33,311 nucleotides of DNA, taken from Caldilineaceae bacterium (GTDB taxonomy: Bacteria; Chloroflexota; Anaerolineae; Caldilineales; Caldilineaceae). Within the stretch, counting starts at the first letter, position 1. The number at the start of each line of letters is the position of its first letter. Under the pieces are notes generated by a model, which ran no database searches, was not told where the DNA came from, and worked only from the letters and a program-made list of their open reading frames with translations. This document shows, one piece after another, positions 1 to 7,870 of this stretch. Location of the stretch: assembly GCA_019637645.1 (NCBI GenBank), contig JAHBVH010000090.1, positions 1-33,311 of the forward strand, in the 5' to 3' direction. The translations under genes were made by a program, and so were the position numbers.

Positions 1-353
1 TGCTCTATGATCTGCAACAACCCCGCAGCACCACAGCGGATAGCCTCTACACCTTTATCTATCATAAAGCCTGGGCCAAACTAGAGCCCTTGGCGCGGCG
101 GGCATTGTTGGTGATGCCCTTTGCCAGTTCGCATGGGGATGACCTGGACTATCTCGCCGAGGTTGGTGACCTCGGCGTAGATGAACTGCGCATGGCCCTC
201 AATCAATTGGTTAGCCTCAATTTGGTCGATGCCCGTGGCAGTCTCAACCAGCGGCGCTATAGCATTCATAGCCTAACGCGTACCTTCTTAGAAGAACAAG
301 TGGCAAAATGGTTATCCTGGGGAAATGACCATGACAATTCACATCCGGCGTGA
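1..353 (+). CDS. C-terminal end of an NB-ARC/STAND-type ATPase (partial)
   Basis: The reading frame is open from the left edge (first full codon at base 3) to a TGA at 351-353, so only the last ~116 residues are visible. The piece looks like the winged-helix part that follows the nucleotide-binding core in NB-ARC/AP-ATPase proteins: a run of helices with LARRALLVMPFA, then GDLGVDELRMALNQLVSLNLVD, which resembles a winged-helix recognition segment, and RRYSIHSLTRTFL near the end, the typical NB-ARC 'Y-x-hH-x-L-h-R-x-F' tail. The P-loop itself would lie outside the window, so the ATPase call is inferred. It overlaps the next TPR gene by 29 bases in another frame, which suggests translational coupling and a shared function: a STAND switch with its sensor arm encoded separately. 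Alternative: a different winged-helix regulator. Confidence 0.6.
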   Translation, partial: LYDLQQPRSTTADSLYTFIYHKAWAKLEPLARRALLVMPFASSHGDDLDYLAEVGDLGVDELRMALNQLVSLNLVDARGSLNQRRYSIHSLTRTFLEEQVAKWLSWGNDHDNSHPA

Positions 354-1530
354 GGAAGATTACCCAGCGCTTTTTCGCCAGAATATTATGCGCAGCGTCC
401 AAGCAATCTGGAGACGCGCCCAAAGCGAAGCGCCAGCTACGCTGACAGAGGGGATGCAAGCACGTATCTTTGGCGTTTTAGACTATGCGTTTCACCGCCA
501 AGAAGTTTGGCCTTCACTCAGCCAACTCCTTTGCACTCTTGCCCCCAAGTTTGACTTAGCCGGTTATCGGCTCCAATGGTTGCCCTATTTAGAAAAGGGC
601 ATTGCCGCCAGCCAAAGCTATCACGACCATCAAACCGAAGCAACACTGAGCTGTGAGCTTGGGCAGCTTTATCAGCGGCTCAGCCAACTTGACCAAGCTG
701 AATTTTTTCTGGAACGTGCGGTGATACTGGCCGAGGCAGCTGTTACCCCAACCCTACACGCGCTTGCCCTCCAGCGGTTAGCCGAAGTGGCGCGTTTGCG
801 GCGCAATTATCCGCTTTGTGCGGCGCGGCTCGCCACAGCAACGGCCCTCATTCCCAGCAGTCATCCCGCCCAAGCTTATGGCCTCTTTACTGCGGGCAAG
901 GCCGCCTTTGATCAGCACGACTATGCTGCGGCGACAGCGGCCTTTTCGCGGGCCTTGGCACTCTGGCAGGCGGTGGATAATCAAGGCCGGATGGCGCTCT
1001 GTATCCAAAATCTAGGCCGGCTTGCCATGGCACGCGGTGAACCACAAGCGGCGATCCCGCTGTACGAACAAGCCATTGAACTGCTCACCGCCACCGGCGA
1101 TCAAAGTAATCTGGCTATTGTGCAAATGAATTTGGGCATTGCTTATTATACATGTCATGAGTATATACAGTCATTAGCCCTTTATGAGGTTGCAGAAAAC
1201 AGTTTCCATGCGATGACAGATATGCGCTCTCTCGCTATGGTCTGTAATAATGCTGGATTGGCGCATGCCGCTTTGGGACACTGGATCGAGGCAGCGTTAA
1301 GCTTGCAGCGTAGTATTGAAATTTATCAGCTCGCAGATGATAAGAAGGCAGGGATTAGTGCGAAGGGCAATTTAGGCATTGTTTATCTTGATCAGGCCCA
1401 GTCCACCTTAGCTGTGCAGACTTTTCAAGAAGCACTGCTAGCCTTAGAAGCGACCGAAAGAGATCCAGAATATGAGCGCCTTTGGCAAGAGCTAACAGCG
1501 TATCTACAGCTAGCACAGCAAAAAATCTAG
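325..1530 (+). CDS. Tetratricopeptide (TPR) repeat protein, partner of the upstream STAND ATPase
   Basis: This is a 401-residue all-helical protein. Repeats of ~34-40 residues are visible from about residue 95 to the end, with TPR signatures such as ATLSCELGQLYQRL, AFSRALALWQAV, CIQNLGRLAMARGEPQAAIP, AIVQMNLGIAYYTC and ISAKGNLGIVYLDQAQ. No catalytic motif, membrane segment or signal peptide is seen, so it is probably a cytosolic protein- or peptide-binding scaffold. The start at 325 overlaps the upstream gene by 29 bases. A second ATG at 331 is better spaced from GGGGA (319-323) and may be the true start. The overlap with an NB-ARC-like end suggests the two work as one regulatory unit. The ligand is unknown. 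TPR arms commonly sense peptides or partner proteins, but that is family knowledge, not seen here. Confidence 0.85.
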   Translation: MTMTIHIRREEDYPALFRQNIMRSVQAIWRRAQSEAPATLTEGMQARIFGVLDYAFHRQEVWPSLSQLLCTLAPKFDLAGYRLQWLPYLEKGIAASQSYHDHQTEATLSCELGQLYQRLSQLDQAEFFLERAVILAEAAVTPTLHALALQRLAEVARLRRNYPLCAARLATATALIPSSHPAQAYGLFTAGKAAFDQHDYAAATAAFSRALALWQAVDNQGRMALCIQNLGRLAMARGEPQAAIPLYEQAIELLTATGDQSNLAIVQMNLGIAYYTCHEYIQSLALYEVAENSFHAMTDMRSLAMVCNNAGLAHAALGHWIEAALSLQRSIEIYQLADDKKAGISAKGNLGIVYLDQAQSTLAVQTFQEALLALEATERDPEYERLWQELTAYLQLAQQKI

Positions 1531-1550
1531 AAATATTTTTTCAAATAAAC

Positions 1551-1575
1551 GGATAGAGGAGTATGTCCCCTATCC
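1551..1575. terminator. Weak bidirectional hairpin between convergent genes
   Basis: GGATAG pairs with CTATCC (six pairs, then one mismatch and two more pairs) around a 7-base loop. It lies between the end of the TPR gene on the plus strand (1530) and the end of the small minus-strand peptide gene (1590). Flanking T-runs are poor on both strands, so it is at best a weak terminator. Confidence 0.4.
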
Positions 1576-1589
1576 ATTTACGAGGAAAG

Positions 1590-1760
1590 CTAGCAACCGC
1601 CACCGGAATGAGGACCACAGGCATAGGCTGGAGTCGTTGCGGTAATACCAGCAACTTCATACAGCATCACGGGCGTATAGAGCACAGACAAGGCAACCAA
1701 GAATCCCACCAGAACGCCCACCGTCCAGCGTCGATCAAGAGATAGACCAATCGTCTTCAT
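1590..1760 (-). CDS. Small exported precursor peptide ending in a Cys-Gly-His tail
   Basis: This 56-codon gene reads ATG (1760) to TAG (1590). A good Shine-Dalgarno, GAAGGAG, lies about 7 bases upstream of the ATG. The product has a basic start (MKTIGLSLDRRW), one hydrophobic segment at about residues 14-34 (VGVLVGFLVALSVLYTPVML) and then a short polar linker to A45-Y46-A47, an AxA signal-peptidase-I-like site. Beyond it are only nine residues, CGPHSGGGC, with Cys at both ends, one His and four Gly. The order n-region, h-region, AxA, tiny tail is that of an exported peptide precursor. The distance from the hydrophobic core to AxA is longer than usual, so a membrane-anchored form is also possible. 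AYAC is a poor lipobox (no Leu at -3). It converges on a TPR gene and diverges from a TPR-HTH regulator gene, a context that suggests a signalling peptide. I do not recognise a family, so the function is inferred. Confidence 0.65.
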   Translation of the reverse strand: MKTIGLSLDRRWTVGVLVGFLVALSVLYTPVMLYEVAGITATTPAYACGPHSGGGC

Positions 1761-2288
1761 GCTTTTTCTCCTTCAGGCTAAGCGATACAAGGCAGAAAGC
1801 GCTAGCAGGGACGTCAATACCACCTTCTTCCTGTATCAAGATGAGGTTGGTGACAGCCCGGGCCAATCATAACTACCCGTGATAACCAAGCGTAGTTTGT
1901 CTTTGCCACACCGGTTATTAGCTGTCCTGGCACTAGGATAGCAAGAAGGGGCCAAAAGATACTGAGGCTAGGCTAAGGCTTACGGTGACAATACTGAGGC
2001 TGGCCTGAGTTTCTGCCGCAAGCCCATCAAGCTTGTCATCACCCCAATCCATAACCACCATCTCCGCCTTTGCCATACCCCAATAGTTCCTGTATAGGTA
2101 GCGATAGTCCCATAGAGAAACGAAAGAGAGTTTCAGTAGGTTGGCGGATCCGATTTCGGCATATACTGTCACTAGCCGCAAGCGGGCCTAGTGAATAGAG
2201 ACACATGGCATGGTAGCGAGCGGCAAGAAGGCCAAACGGCCACAGTTGCCACATACACTCTCTATCTTATTCTTTGGGATGAAAAACC
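1761..2288. other. 528-bp intergenic region between the peptide gene and the TPR-HTH gene
   Basis: I find no convincing gene. Short minus-strand frames (1933-2181, 2039-2254) lack good ribosome sites and look random. An 11-bp direct repeat, ATACTGAGGCT, occurs at 1959-1969 and 1991-2001. A TTGACG lies on the minus strand upstream of the peptide gene, but no well-spaced -10 follows it. The length is generous for a divergent promoter region and could hold regulatory sites. Confidence 0.4.
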
Positions 2289-4109
2289 ATGAATGCAGCG
2301 AGCTCCCGCGTCCAGCCGCAGGAAATTCTGCCTAGAAGTGCGCTCTTATGGAAATCAGGACAACAACCCAAGATGACCCCACCCTTGGCTAATCAAGATA
2401 GCTACTTCTTTGAACAGCTAACGCTCCAAGAAATCTACGAACACTTGGAGCGTACATCGTCACAGCAGGCCAGACAAACCCCCGCGTGGTGTTACCGCCA
2501 AGCGCTACTCTTTTGGCGGACAGGACAACGACGACCGGCAACGCTCCTCCTAGAAAAAGCCAAAACCATGTACGCCGCGGCCTCACAAACGCGAGAAACT
2601 ATTGTCTGTTGCCTAGAATTAACCCGCCTTGCGCACGCAGAAGAAGACTTTGCCACCGCCTATCGATATCTACACGAGGAAATCCCTGTGCTGATGCAGC
2701 GGCTAGTGACGGTCGAGCGGAGAATAGAAGCAAATTTCCTGCTAGAGCTAGCCCATAACACAGCAGCCTACGGAAACTTCCAGCAAGGGATAGGCTATGT
2801 TCAACAGGCACTCAACCTATACCGCAGCCAAGCCAATGATTATGGTCAGTTGTTGTGTTGGCTTTGGCAAGCGCAAACCGCGATCAAGCTAGGCCACTAT
2901 GCGGCGGCAACACAACACCTTCAACAAGCCCAAGCGCAATTCAACGTAGCTCACCTCGGTGTGCTTGCCCAGGCAAGATTACTGCGAGTACAACTGTTGC
3001 TTGAACGGCATACGCAAAAAACAACGGAGGCACTCCAAAGCGCAGAGCGCTATCTGATCGTGTTAGAACATGAACCCTATCATCCGCAACGCATCGAGGC
3101 CCGGCTGATGCTAGGCACGCTCTACCGTGATACCACGCGCTATCAGAGCGCCCATCAGTGGTATAGCGAGGCAGAGCAACTCATTGAGCAGATGCATGTT
3201 GATCACTATCAAGCAAAGTTGGTCACCGAATGGGCTTGGCTCTATTTATTGGAAGGTCGCCTCAGCCACGCACACACCCTACTCAACGAATCACCACCCC
3301 AACGTTCCGTAGAACAGACCACTCAGCATCAAGTAGTCTTAGGTGTGCTATCCATGCTCGATGGGGAGTGGGATCAGGCTCATCCTCTGTTGCAAACCGC
3401 TTTGGAATTTTATGAAGAGCGGGGCCACCAAGTGCATTGTTGCGCCCTACACATTCATCTTGCCTATCACGCCCTCCATCACAAGCTGCCCAACGAAATT
3501 CTGTTCCATCTGGAAAAGGCCCTAGGCTGGCTAGCGACCCACCAGTTGCAACAGCTCCCCCAGTGGTGGCACCCAAAGATCGTTGCGGAGGTTTGTGTCT
3601 ATGCCTTTGTCGGCGACCTCTACGTAGAGATCGCTGAACAGATCCTAAAACAGCTCGGCACCGCCGCGTTGACAGCCCTACAGGTTTTGGAAGCAGCCGC
3701 CGATATCGATCTGCGCCGCAAAGCAAATCGTTTGCAGCAAATTATTCAAGGAATCGATGTGGCACCCCTTTCTCACCTGCGCGATTCACCGAGCAGACGA
3801 GTGCTGCAAGAGTTATTAACTCAAGGCATATTGCGCTTGGACACCTTTGGCGTGCTCGAGCGCGAACTGTTGACGGCCAATCGTCGCCGCAGCCCCAATC
3901 CTACGATCATTGCAGTCTTTGGGCTCTATGTTAATGGAATGGACCGCACGGAAATTGCCGAAAAGCTCGAATGTTCGTTGGAAAATGTACGCAACTACAT
4001 TACAACAATCTATCATCTGTTTGCCCTGCCCACGCGCCACTTCCATGGCCGCCTAAGCCGCAAACAAAAGTTAATTGAAATCGCGCGAGCACGTGGCTTT
4101 ATTTACTGA
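2289..4109 (+). CDS. TPR-containing transcriptional regulator with C-terminal LuxR-type HTH
   Basis: This is a 606-residue cytosolic protein. Helical TPR-like repeats fill about residues 60-480 (for example PAWCYRQALLFWRTGQRR, ETIVCCLELTRLAHAEEDFA, ARLMLGTLYRDTTRYQSA, VVLGVLSMLDGEWDQAHPLL). The C-terminus (535-606) resembles a GerE/LuxR-type DNA-binding domain, with TEIAEKLECSLENVRNYI at 554-571 as the helix-turn-helix, but it ends with a longer tail than usual. No NB-ARC or AAA ATPase core is present, so it is like the sensor and DNA-binding ends of a MalT-type regulator without the switch domain. The start ATG is preceded by a modest GGGATG. It lies divergent from the small peptide gene, 528 bases away, and downstream of an NB-ARC/TPR pair. 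A role as peptide- or partner-responsive transcription factor is inferred; target genes are unknown. Confidence 0.75.
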   Translation: MNAASSRVQPQEILPRSALLWKSGQQPKMTPPLANQDSYFFEQLTLQEIYEHLERTSSQQARQTPAWCYRQALLFWRTGQRRPATLLLEKAKTMYAAASQTRETIVCCLELTRLAHAEEDFATAYRYLHEEIPVLMQRLVTVERRIEANFLLELAHNTAAYGNFQQGIGYVQQALNLYRSQANDYGQLLCWLWQAQTAIKLGHYAAATQHLQQAQAQFNVAHLGVLAQARLLRVQLLLERHTQKTTEALQSAERYLIVLEHEPYHPQRIEARLMLGTLYRDTTRYQSAHQWYSEAEQLIEQMHVDHYQAKLVTEWAWLYLLEGRLSHAHTLLNESPPQRSVEQTTQHQVVLGVLSMLDGEWDQAHPLLQTALEFYEERGHQVHCCALHIHLAYHALHHKLPNEILFHLEKALGWLATHQLQQLPQWWHPKIVAEVCVYAFVGDLYVEIAEQILKQLGTAALTALQVLEAAADIDLRRKANRLQQIIQGIDVAPLSHLRDSPSRRVLQELLTQGILRLDTFGVLERELLTANRRRSPNPTIIAVFGLYVNGMDRTEIAEKLECSLENVRNYITTIYHLFALPTRHFHGRLSRKQKLIEIARARGFIY

Positions 4110-4141
4110 GGTAGAGTGAGAGGATAGTCGAGACAAAATTA

Positions 4142-4172
4142 GACCTGACCGGTTTGGTAAACCGGTCAGGTC
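4142..4172 (-). terminator. Strong hairpin terminator for the rfbB end of the polysaccharide operon
   Basis: Two 14-base arms (4142-4155 and 4159-4172) pair perfectly around the loop GGT. Read on the minus strand the stem is followed by TAATTTTG, a usable T-rich tail, just beyond the rfbB stop at 4198. On the plus strand there is no T-run, though the hairpin may still slow readthrough from the TPR-HTH gene ending at 4109. Confidence 0.8.
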
Positions 4173-4197
4173 GCTGTCGCACACCACTCCTGGGGCG

Positions 4198-5232
4198 TTA
4201 TTCGGCGCGTAACACTTTCCGTTGCCCATAGACTTGGGCGTAATACGCTTTGAACTCCCCATTGCGGATCGGTTCCCACCACCACCGATTGTTGACATAC
4301 CAGCGGACGGTCGCCCGAATCGCTTCTTCGTTGGTGTAGTCTGGTTCCCACCCCAACGCCATGATCTTCTGCACATTGAGACAATAGCGCCGATCATGGC
4401 CCAGCCGATCTTCCACATGTTGGATCAAACTGCGGGGCTTCCCCAACTCATCCAGCAGAATTTCGACCATCGCCAAGTTAGTCATTTCTGTGCCGGTGCC
4501 GATATTATAGGCTTCGCCAATGACGCCCTGGTGCAGCACCAGATCAATGGCAGCACAGTGGTCCATGACATATTGGTAATCACGCCGTTGCTGCCCATCC
4601 CCATAGACCGGCAAGGGCAGATCATTAAGGGCGTTCGTCACAAAAAGGGGAATGACCTTTTCGGGATATTGGTAGGGCCCAATATTGTTGGCCCCGCGCG
4701 AAATCGTGATCGGCAGACCATAGGTAATATGATAGGCATTGACAAAATGGTCGGCGCTGGCCTTACTAGCCGCATAGGGGCTGCGTGGAGCAAGGTTATC
4801 GGTCTCTAGGCTACGATGATCGCCGTGGATGTGGCCGTAGACTTCGTCGGTGCTAATTTGATGATAGCGGAGATTGCCTACTTTACGCGCCGCCTCTAAC
4901 AGAATATAGGTGCCATAGACATCGGTTTGGATAAAGGCATGGGGATCCAAGATACTCCGATCTACATGGGTTTCTGCCGCGAAGTTGACAATCGTATCAA
5001 TTTGGTAGGTGCGCAGCGTCGCCTCGACCGCAGCAGCATCACAAATGTCGCCTTGGACAAAGTGATAGCGGTCGCTATATTGCACGGCCACCTCTTGCAA
5101 ATTTTCGAGCCGCCCGGCATAGGTCAACTTATCGTAGACGACGACCTGATAAGCCGGATATTTTTCCAACAGTAAACGGACAAAATTACACCCAATAAAT
5201 CCGGCACCGCCGGCAACCAGAATTTTCTCCAC
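4198..5232 (-). CDS. rfbB: dTDP-glucose 4,6-dehydratase (RmlB)
   Basis: Converts dTDP-glucose to dTDP-4-keto-6-deoxyglucose, the second step to dTDP-rhamnose and other deoxysugars, using bound NAD. The 344-residue protein has the expected length and motifs: the NAD-binding GGAGFIG at 8-14, the catalytic T128-D129-E130 in STDEVYG, and Y153-x3-K157 in PYAASK. I place the start at GTG 5232, because AAGGAG (5239-5244) sits six bases before it. An in-frame ATG at 5250 would put that ribosome site inside the coding region. It is the last gene of the minus-strand polysaccharide series, 45 bases after the unknown 258-residue gene. rmlC and rmlD are not in the window, so the end product (rhamnose or another 6-deoxysugar) cannot be told. 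Confidence 0.95.
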   Translation of the reverse strand: MEKILVAGGAGFIGCNFVRLLLEKYPAYQVVVYDKLTYAGRLENLQEVAVQYSDRYHFVQGDICDAAAVEATLRTYQIDTIVNFAAETHVDRSILDPHAFIQTDVYGTYILLEAARKVGNLRYHQISTDEVYGHIHGDHRSLETDNLAPRSPYAASKASADHFVNAYHITYGLPITISRGANNIGPYQYPEKVIPLFVTNALNDLPLPVYGDGQQRRDYQYVMDHCAAIDLVLHQGVIGEAYNIGTGTEMTNLAMVEILLDELGKPRSLIQHVEDRLGHDRRYCLNVQKIMALGWEPDYTNEEAIRATVRWYVNNRWWWEPIRNGEFKAYYAQVYGQRKVLRAE

Positions 5233-5277
5233 GATCCACTCCTTGTTCATAGAATTGTTGCGAGAAGGTCTGACCAG

Positions 5278-6054
5278 TTAACGGCGCCGTCTTCGTTCAA
5301 TCCGGCGGCGTTCGCGATTTTGGCGCAGACGCCGCAGCCGATGCGGTTGGCGATGGGCCGGTAAAGGAAAATCTAAGGATAGGGTCAAAGTGGGCAACTG
5401 GCCCAGCTCCAGCGTCAAGCGAGGGTCAAGCCCAGGAACGGGTGGCTGTGCCCACCACTGTCGCCAACGGGCGCGCTCTTCTTGCGCGCCACTCGCCGCT
5501 AAAAAGCTTACATCTTCCCACAACAAGCGCCGACACTGAGTAATCATCCCCAACATGGTCAGCCACTGTTCCACTAGGTGCGGCTGTACTTCCGTAAGAA
5601 ACGCCTGATAATCTTCGGCGTGGCGATCCATTTGCTGATAGGCTGGGACAAAAGTTTGTGACCAGTAGTGCAGGAGTTGCTGGAAGCTAGGCAAGAGCAG
5701 ATCGGCATAAAAGATGATATGGACCGTGCTGACCCGTTCACGAATGCGGACTAAACAGGCCGCTTGCGCCACCGTCAGATCAAAATAGGCGGGGATGTCG
5801 AATTGCTGCCATTCGCCATAGGCCGCATTGAGCCGCCGCATACGCTCGATCACTTCGCCGATCACCCGGCTGGCGGCCTCAACTTCGCCGTTCCCATTGG
5901 GGCGGCTGATCCGATACATCGGGACCAATTCGCTCGGTGTCTGCCATGGCTGGCAAAGGGCAAAGTGGGTGGGCGTCATGGTACGTAGCGCGGCGGCAAA
6001 CGCAGGCACCGAGGCCAACACAAGGGTCGGTGAGGCCATTGTTGTATCGGTCAT
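5278..6054 (-). CDS. Unrecognised 258-residue protein with a poly-arginine tail, between rfbA and rfbB
   Basis: I do not recognise a family. The protein is mostly helical in appearance and rich in Gln, Trp, Ala and Leu, with no signal peptide and no clear membrane span. The last ~30 residues are extremely basic, finishing with RENRERRRIERRRRR-like runs of Arg, which suggests binding to nucleic acid or to acidic lipid or polysaccharide. It lies 58 bases after rfbA and 45 bases before rfbB on the same strand, so it is almost surely co-transcribed with dTDP-sugar genes. Its start at 6054 has only a weak GGTAA ribosome site; an internal ATG six codons in is possible. The coding region is long, non-overlapping and similar in composition to its neighbours, so the gene looks real. 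Confidence 0.65.
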   Translation of the reverse strand: MTDTTMASPTLVLASVPAFAAALRTMTPTHFALCQPWQTPSELVPMYRISRPNGNGEVEAASRVIGEVIERMRRLNAAYGEWQQFDIPAYFDLTVAQAACLVRIRERVSTVHIIFYADLLLPSFQQLLHYWSQTFVPAYQQMDRHAEDYQAFLTEVQPHLVEQWLTMLGMITQCRRLLWEDVSFLAASGAQEERARWRQWWAQPPVPGLDPRLTLELGQLPTLTLSLDFPLPAHRQPHRLRRLRQNRERRRIERRRRR

Positions 6055-6112
6055 TGCTTACCACTACTCATAAACTACGGGCACCTAACGACAGAAACGC
6101 CTTCAAACAAAC

Positions 6113-7000
6113 TCACCGATGCGCCGCTTCCCAATCGGCCAGTTGCAACAAATATTGACCATAGGCGTTGTCACGATGCATCTTCATGCCCAGTTGGCGC
6201 AATTGATCAAGCGTAATATAGCCAAGCCGGTAGGCGATCTCTTCTGGACACGAGATCATCATCCCTTGGCGTTCTTGGAGGGCCTGGACAAAGGTCGAAG
6301 CCTGTAGCAACGATTCATGGGTCCCCGCGTCGAGCCAAGCAACCCCCCGCCCCATCGGCGCGACGGTCAACTCGCCGCGTGCCAAATAGATCATGTTGAC
6401 GTCGGTGATTTCCAGCTCACCACGCGGCGAGGGTTGGAGCTGCTCGGCAATTTCCACCACGTGGTGGTCATAAAAATAAATGCCCGGGACGGCATAATTC
6501 GAACGCGGTTGCCGGGGCTTTTCTTCGATCCGCAGCGCCTTGCCCGTCGCCTTGTCAAACTCAACTACGCCATAGCGTTCCGGATCTTTCACCGCATAGG
6601 CAAAGATGCGGGCACCGGCTTCTAATTGCGCCGCCGCTTGCAATTGCTGGGGTAGCCCATGACCATAGAAGATATTATCCCCCAGAATCAGCGCCACTGG
6701 TTCTTGCTGAATAAATGACTTGCCCACGCGGAAGGCATCGGCGATCCCGCGGGGTTTGTCCTGCGTCACATAGGTAAACTGTACCCCCCATTGACTGCCA
6801 TCCTGAAAAAGTTCCGCAAAGAGCGGAAGCGCTTGCGGCGTACTAATGACTAAAATATCCCGAATGCCTGCCAGCATCAACATGGAGAGCGGATAGTAGA
6901 TCATCGGTTTATCATAAACAGGCAACAACTGCTTACTGACACTAATGGTTAGTGGATGCAAGCGCGTGCCAGCACCACCGGCCAAAATAATCCCTTTCAT
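6113..7000 (-). CDS. rfbA: Glucose-1-phosphate thymidylyltransferase (RmlA)
   Basis: Joins dTTP and glucose-1-phosphate to form dTDP-glucose, the feed step for RmlB. The 295-residue protein matches the usual ~290. Motifs: the nucleotide-binding [11 protein letters not shown] at 8-18, [15 protein letters not shown] at 23-37, and LGDNIFYG near residue 110. The start is ATG 7000, with AAGGAG eight bases upstream; a TTG 30 bases further out would include the ribosome site and is unlikely. It is followed after 112 bases by the unknown Arg-tail gene (5278-6054), and then by rfbB. A 96-base gap with a palindrome separates it from the upstream BY-kinase-like gene, so a separate promoter for the rml part is possible. 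Confidence 0.96.
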   Translation of the reverse strand: MKGIILAGGAGTRLHPLTISVSKQLLPVYDKPMIYYPLSMLMLAGIRDILVISTPQALPLFAELFQDGSQWGVQFTYVTQDKPRGIADAFRVGKSFIQQEPVALILGDNIFYGHGLPQQLQAAAQLEAGARIFAYAVKDPERYGVVEFDKATGKALRIEEKPRQPRSNYAVPGIYFYDHHVVEIAEQLQPSPRGELEITDVNMIYLARGELTVAPMGRGVAWLDAGTHESLLQASTFVQALQERQGMMISCPEEIAYRLGYITLDQLRQLGMKMHRDNAYGQYLLQLADWEAAHR

Positions 7001-7075
7001 ACCCCTCGCTCCTTGTTTGTTCCTTGCCAATCGTGGGCGGAGAAACTAGCAAAATTAACCATTCATCGTTTTCAA

Positions 7076-7090
7076 TTAATCAATGATTAA
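7076..7090. promoter_or_regulatory. Short AT-rich palindrome upstream of rfbA
   Basis: TTAATCA and TGATTAA form a 7-base perfect inverted repeat around one base, in the 96-base gap between the kinase-like gene and rfbA. It resembles an operator half-site pair for a dimeric regulator. No -35/-10 pair is obvious nearby, so the role is a guess. Confidence 0.25.
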
Positions 7091-7096
7091 CCCGCT

Positions 7097-7744
7097 CTAG
7101 CCAGCATAGCCCGTCATAGCGACTTCCTTGTCCACATTCAACAGTACCGCGCCCAGAATGCGGGCATGGACTTTTTCCAGCACAGCACAGGCCCGTTGTG
7201 CCTGCTCGCGCTTGGTGCTACCTGCGTTGAGCAAGAGCAAAACCCCATCCACTTGGCTGGCCCACAGCGCGGCATCGGTCACGGCGAGTACCGGCGGCGC
7301 ATCACAAAGGATGTAGTCGGCGAGACCGGTGAGGGTTTGCAGAGCACTTTCTAAGCGCTTTTGGCTCAGCAACGCCACCGGGCTACTCGTCGTCGGCCCT
7401 GCGGGTAGCACTTGTAAGCGCTCAATGGTGGTCTTTTGCAAGACGGGCTCGCCCCCTTGTGACAGCCAGCTGGTCAACCCAGCTTGATTGGGTACGCCAA
7501 AAATTTCATGTTGCAAAGGGCGACGCAGATCCCCGTCCACCACCAAGACGCGATCCCCCGCTTGGGCCATTACCACGGCCAGGTTCGCCAAAGCAACACT
7601 TTTGTCCGTCTGCTGATCAGCGCTGGTCACCAACACCGTACGCAGTGGCTGCTCTAGGCTCGCAAATTCCAGGTTGGTACGTAGACTTTGGTACGCTTCC
7701 GCCGCGGCGCTCTGGGGTTCGATCAATGTGACAAGGTTAGCCAT
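7097..7744 (-). CDS. CpsD/CapB-like tyrosine-kinase-family ATPase with a degenerate Walker A
   Basis: This is the cytosolic ATPase half of a bacterial tyrosine kinase (BY-kinase, MRP/MinD-related) for surface polysaccharide control. In the 215-residue protein, EAYQSLRTNLEF (17-28) is the family N-motif, VDGDLRRP (69-76) the Walker A' box, and ILCDAPPV (145-152) the Walker B box. The P-loop at 40-50 reads TSADQQTDKSV instead of the usual TSxxPGEGKST: both Gly residues are lost, though Lys48 and Ser49 remain. The C-terminus has only one Tyr (Y213), not the Tyr cluster of active BY-kinases. It may therefore be a weak or inactive kinase that acts as a scaffold. It lies downstream of a Wzz-like gene and DUF2079, its expected partners in an exopolysaccharide operon. 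Confidence 0.85.
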   Translation of the reverse strand: MANLVTLIEPQSAAAEAYQSLRTNLEFASLEQPLRTVLVTSADQQTDKSVALANLAVVMAQAGDRVLVVDGDLRRPLQHEIFGVPNQAGLTSWLSQGGEPVLQKTTIERLQVLPAGPTTSSPVALLSQKRLESALQTLTGLADYILCDAPPVLAVTDAALWASQVDGVLLLLNAGSTKREQAQRACAVLEKVHARILGAVLLNVDKEVAMTGYAG

Positions 7745-7870
7745 CAGCTATTTCCTATACTTTCTTTAACAAGACCCGCTTAGTCACGGTTTGAAAAGGT
7801 CATCAGACTCACCGACAGCTGTCAGGTGTAAAGAAGACCGCTTCAGCTCGTCGCTTCGGTCTAGACTCTA

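Noticed and set aside
1563..1745. Plus-strand 60-residue frame opposite the small peptide gene
   Set aside because: No ribosome site tied to it beyond a chance GGAG; the minus-strand frame has the signal-like features and a better ribosome site.
1933..2254. Two overlapping minus-strand frames in the gap before the TPR-HTH gene
   Set aside because: Weak or absent ribosome sites, no recognisable features, and composition from the local direct repeats.
3283..3726. 147-residue minus-strand frame opposite the TPR-HTH gene
   Set aside because: Arg/Gly-rich shadow with no ribosome site; the TPR periodicity is on the plus strand.
5233..5250. ATG start for rfbB six codons upstream
   Set aside because: AAGGAG lies inside those codons, with ideal spacing to GTG 5232, where the NAD-binding fold begins.
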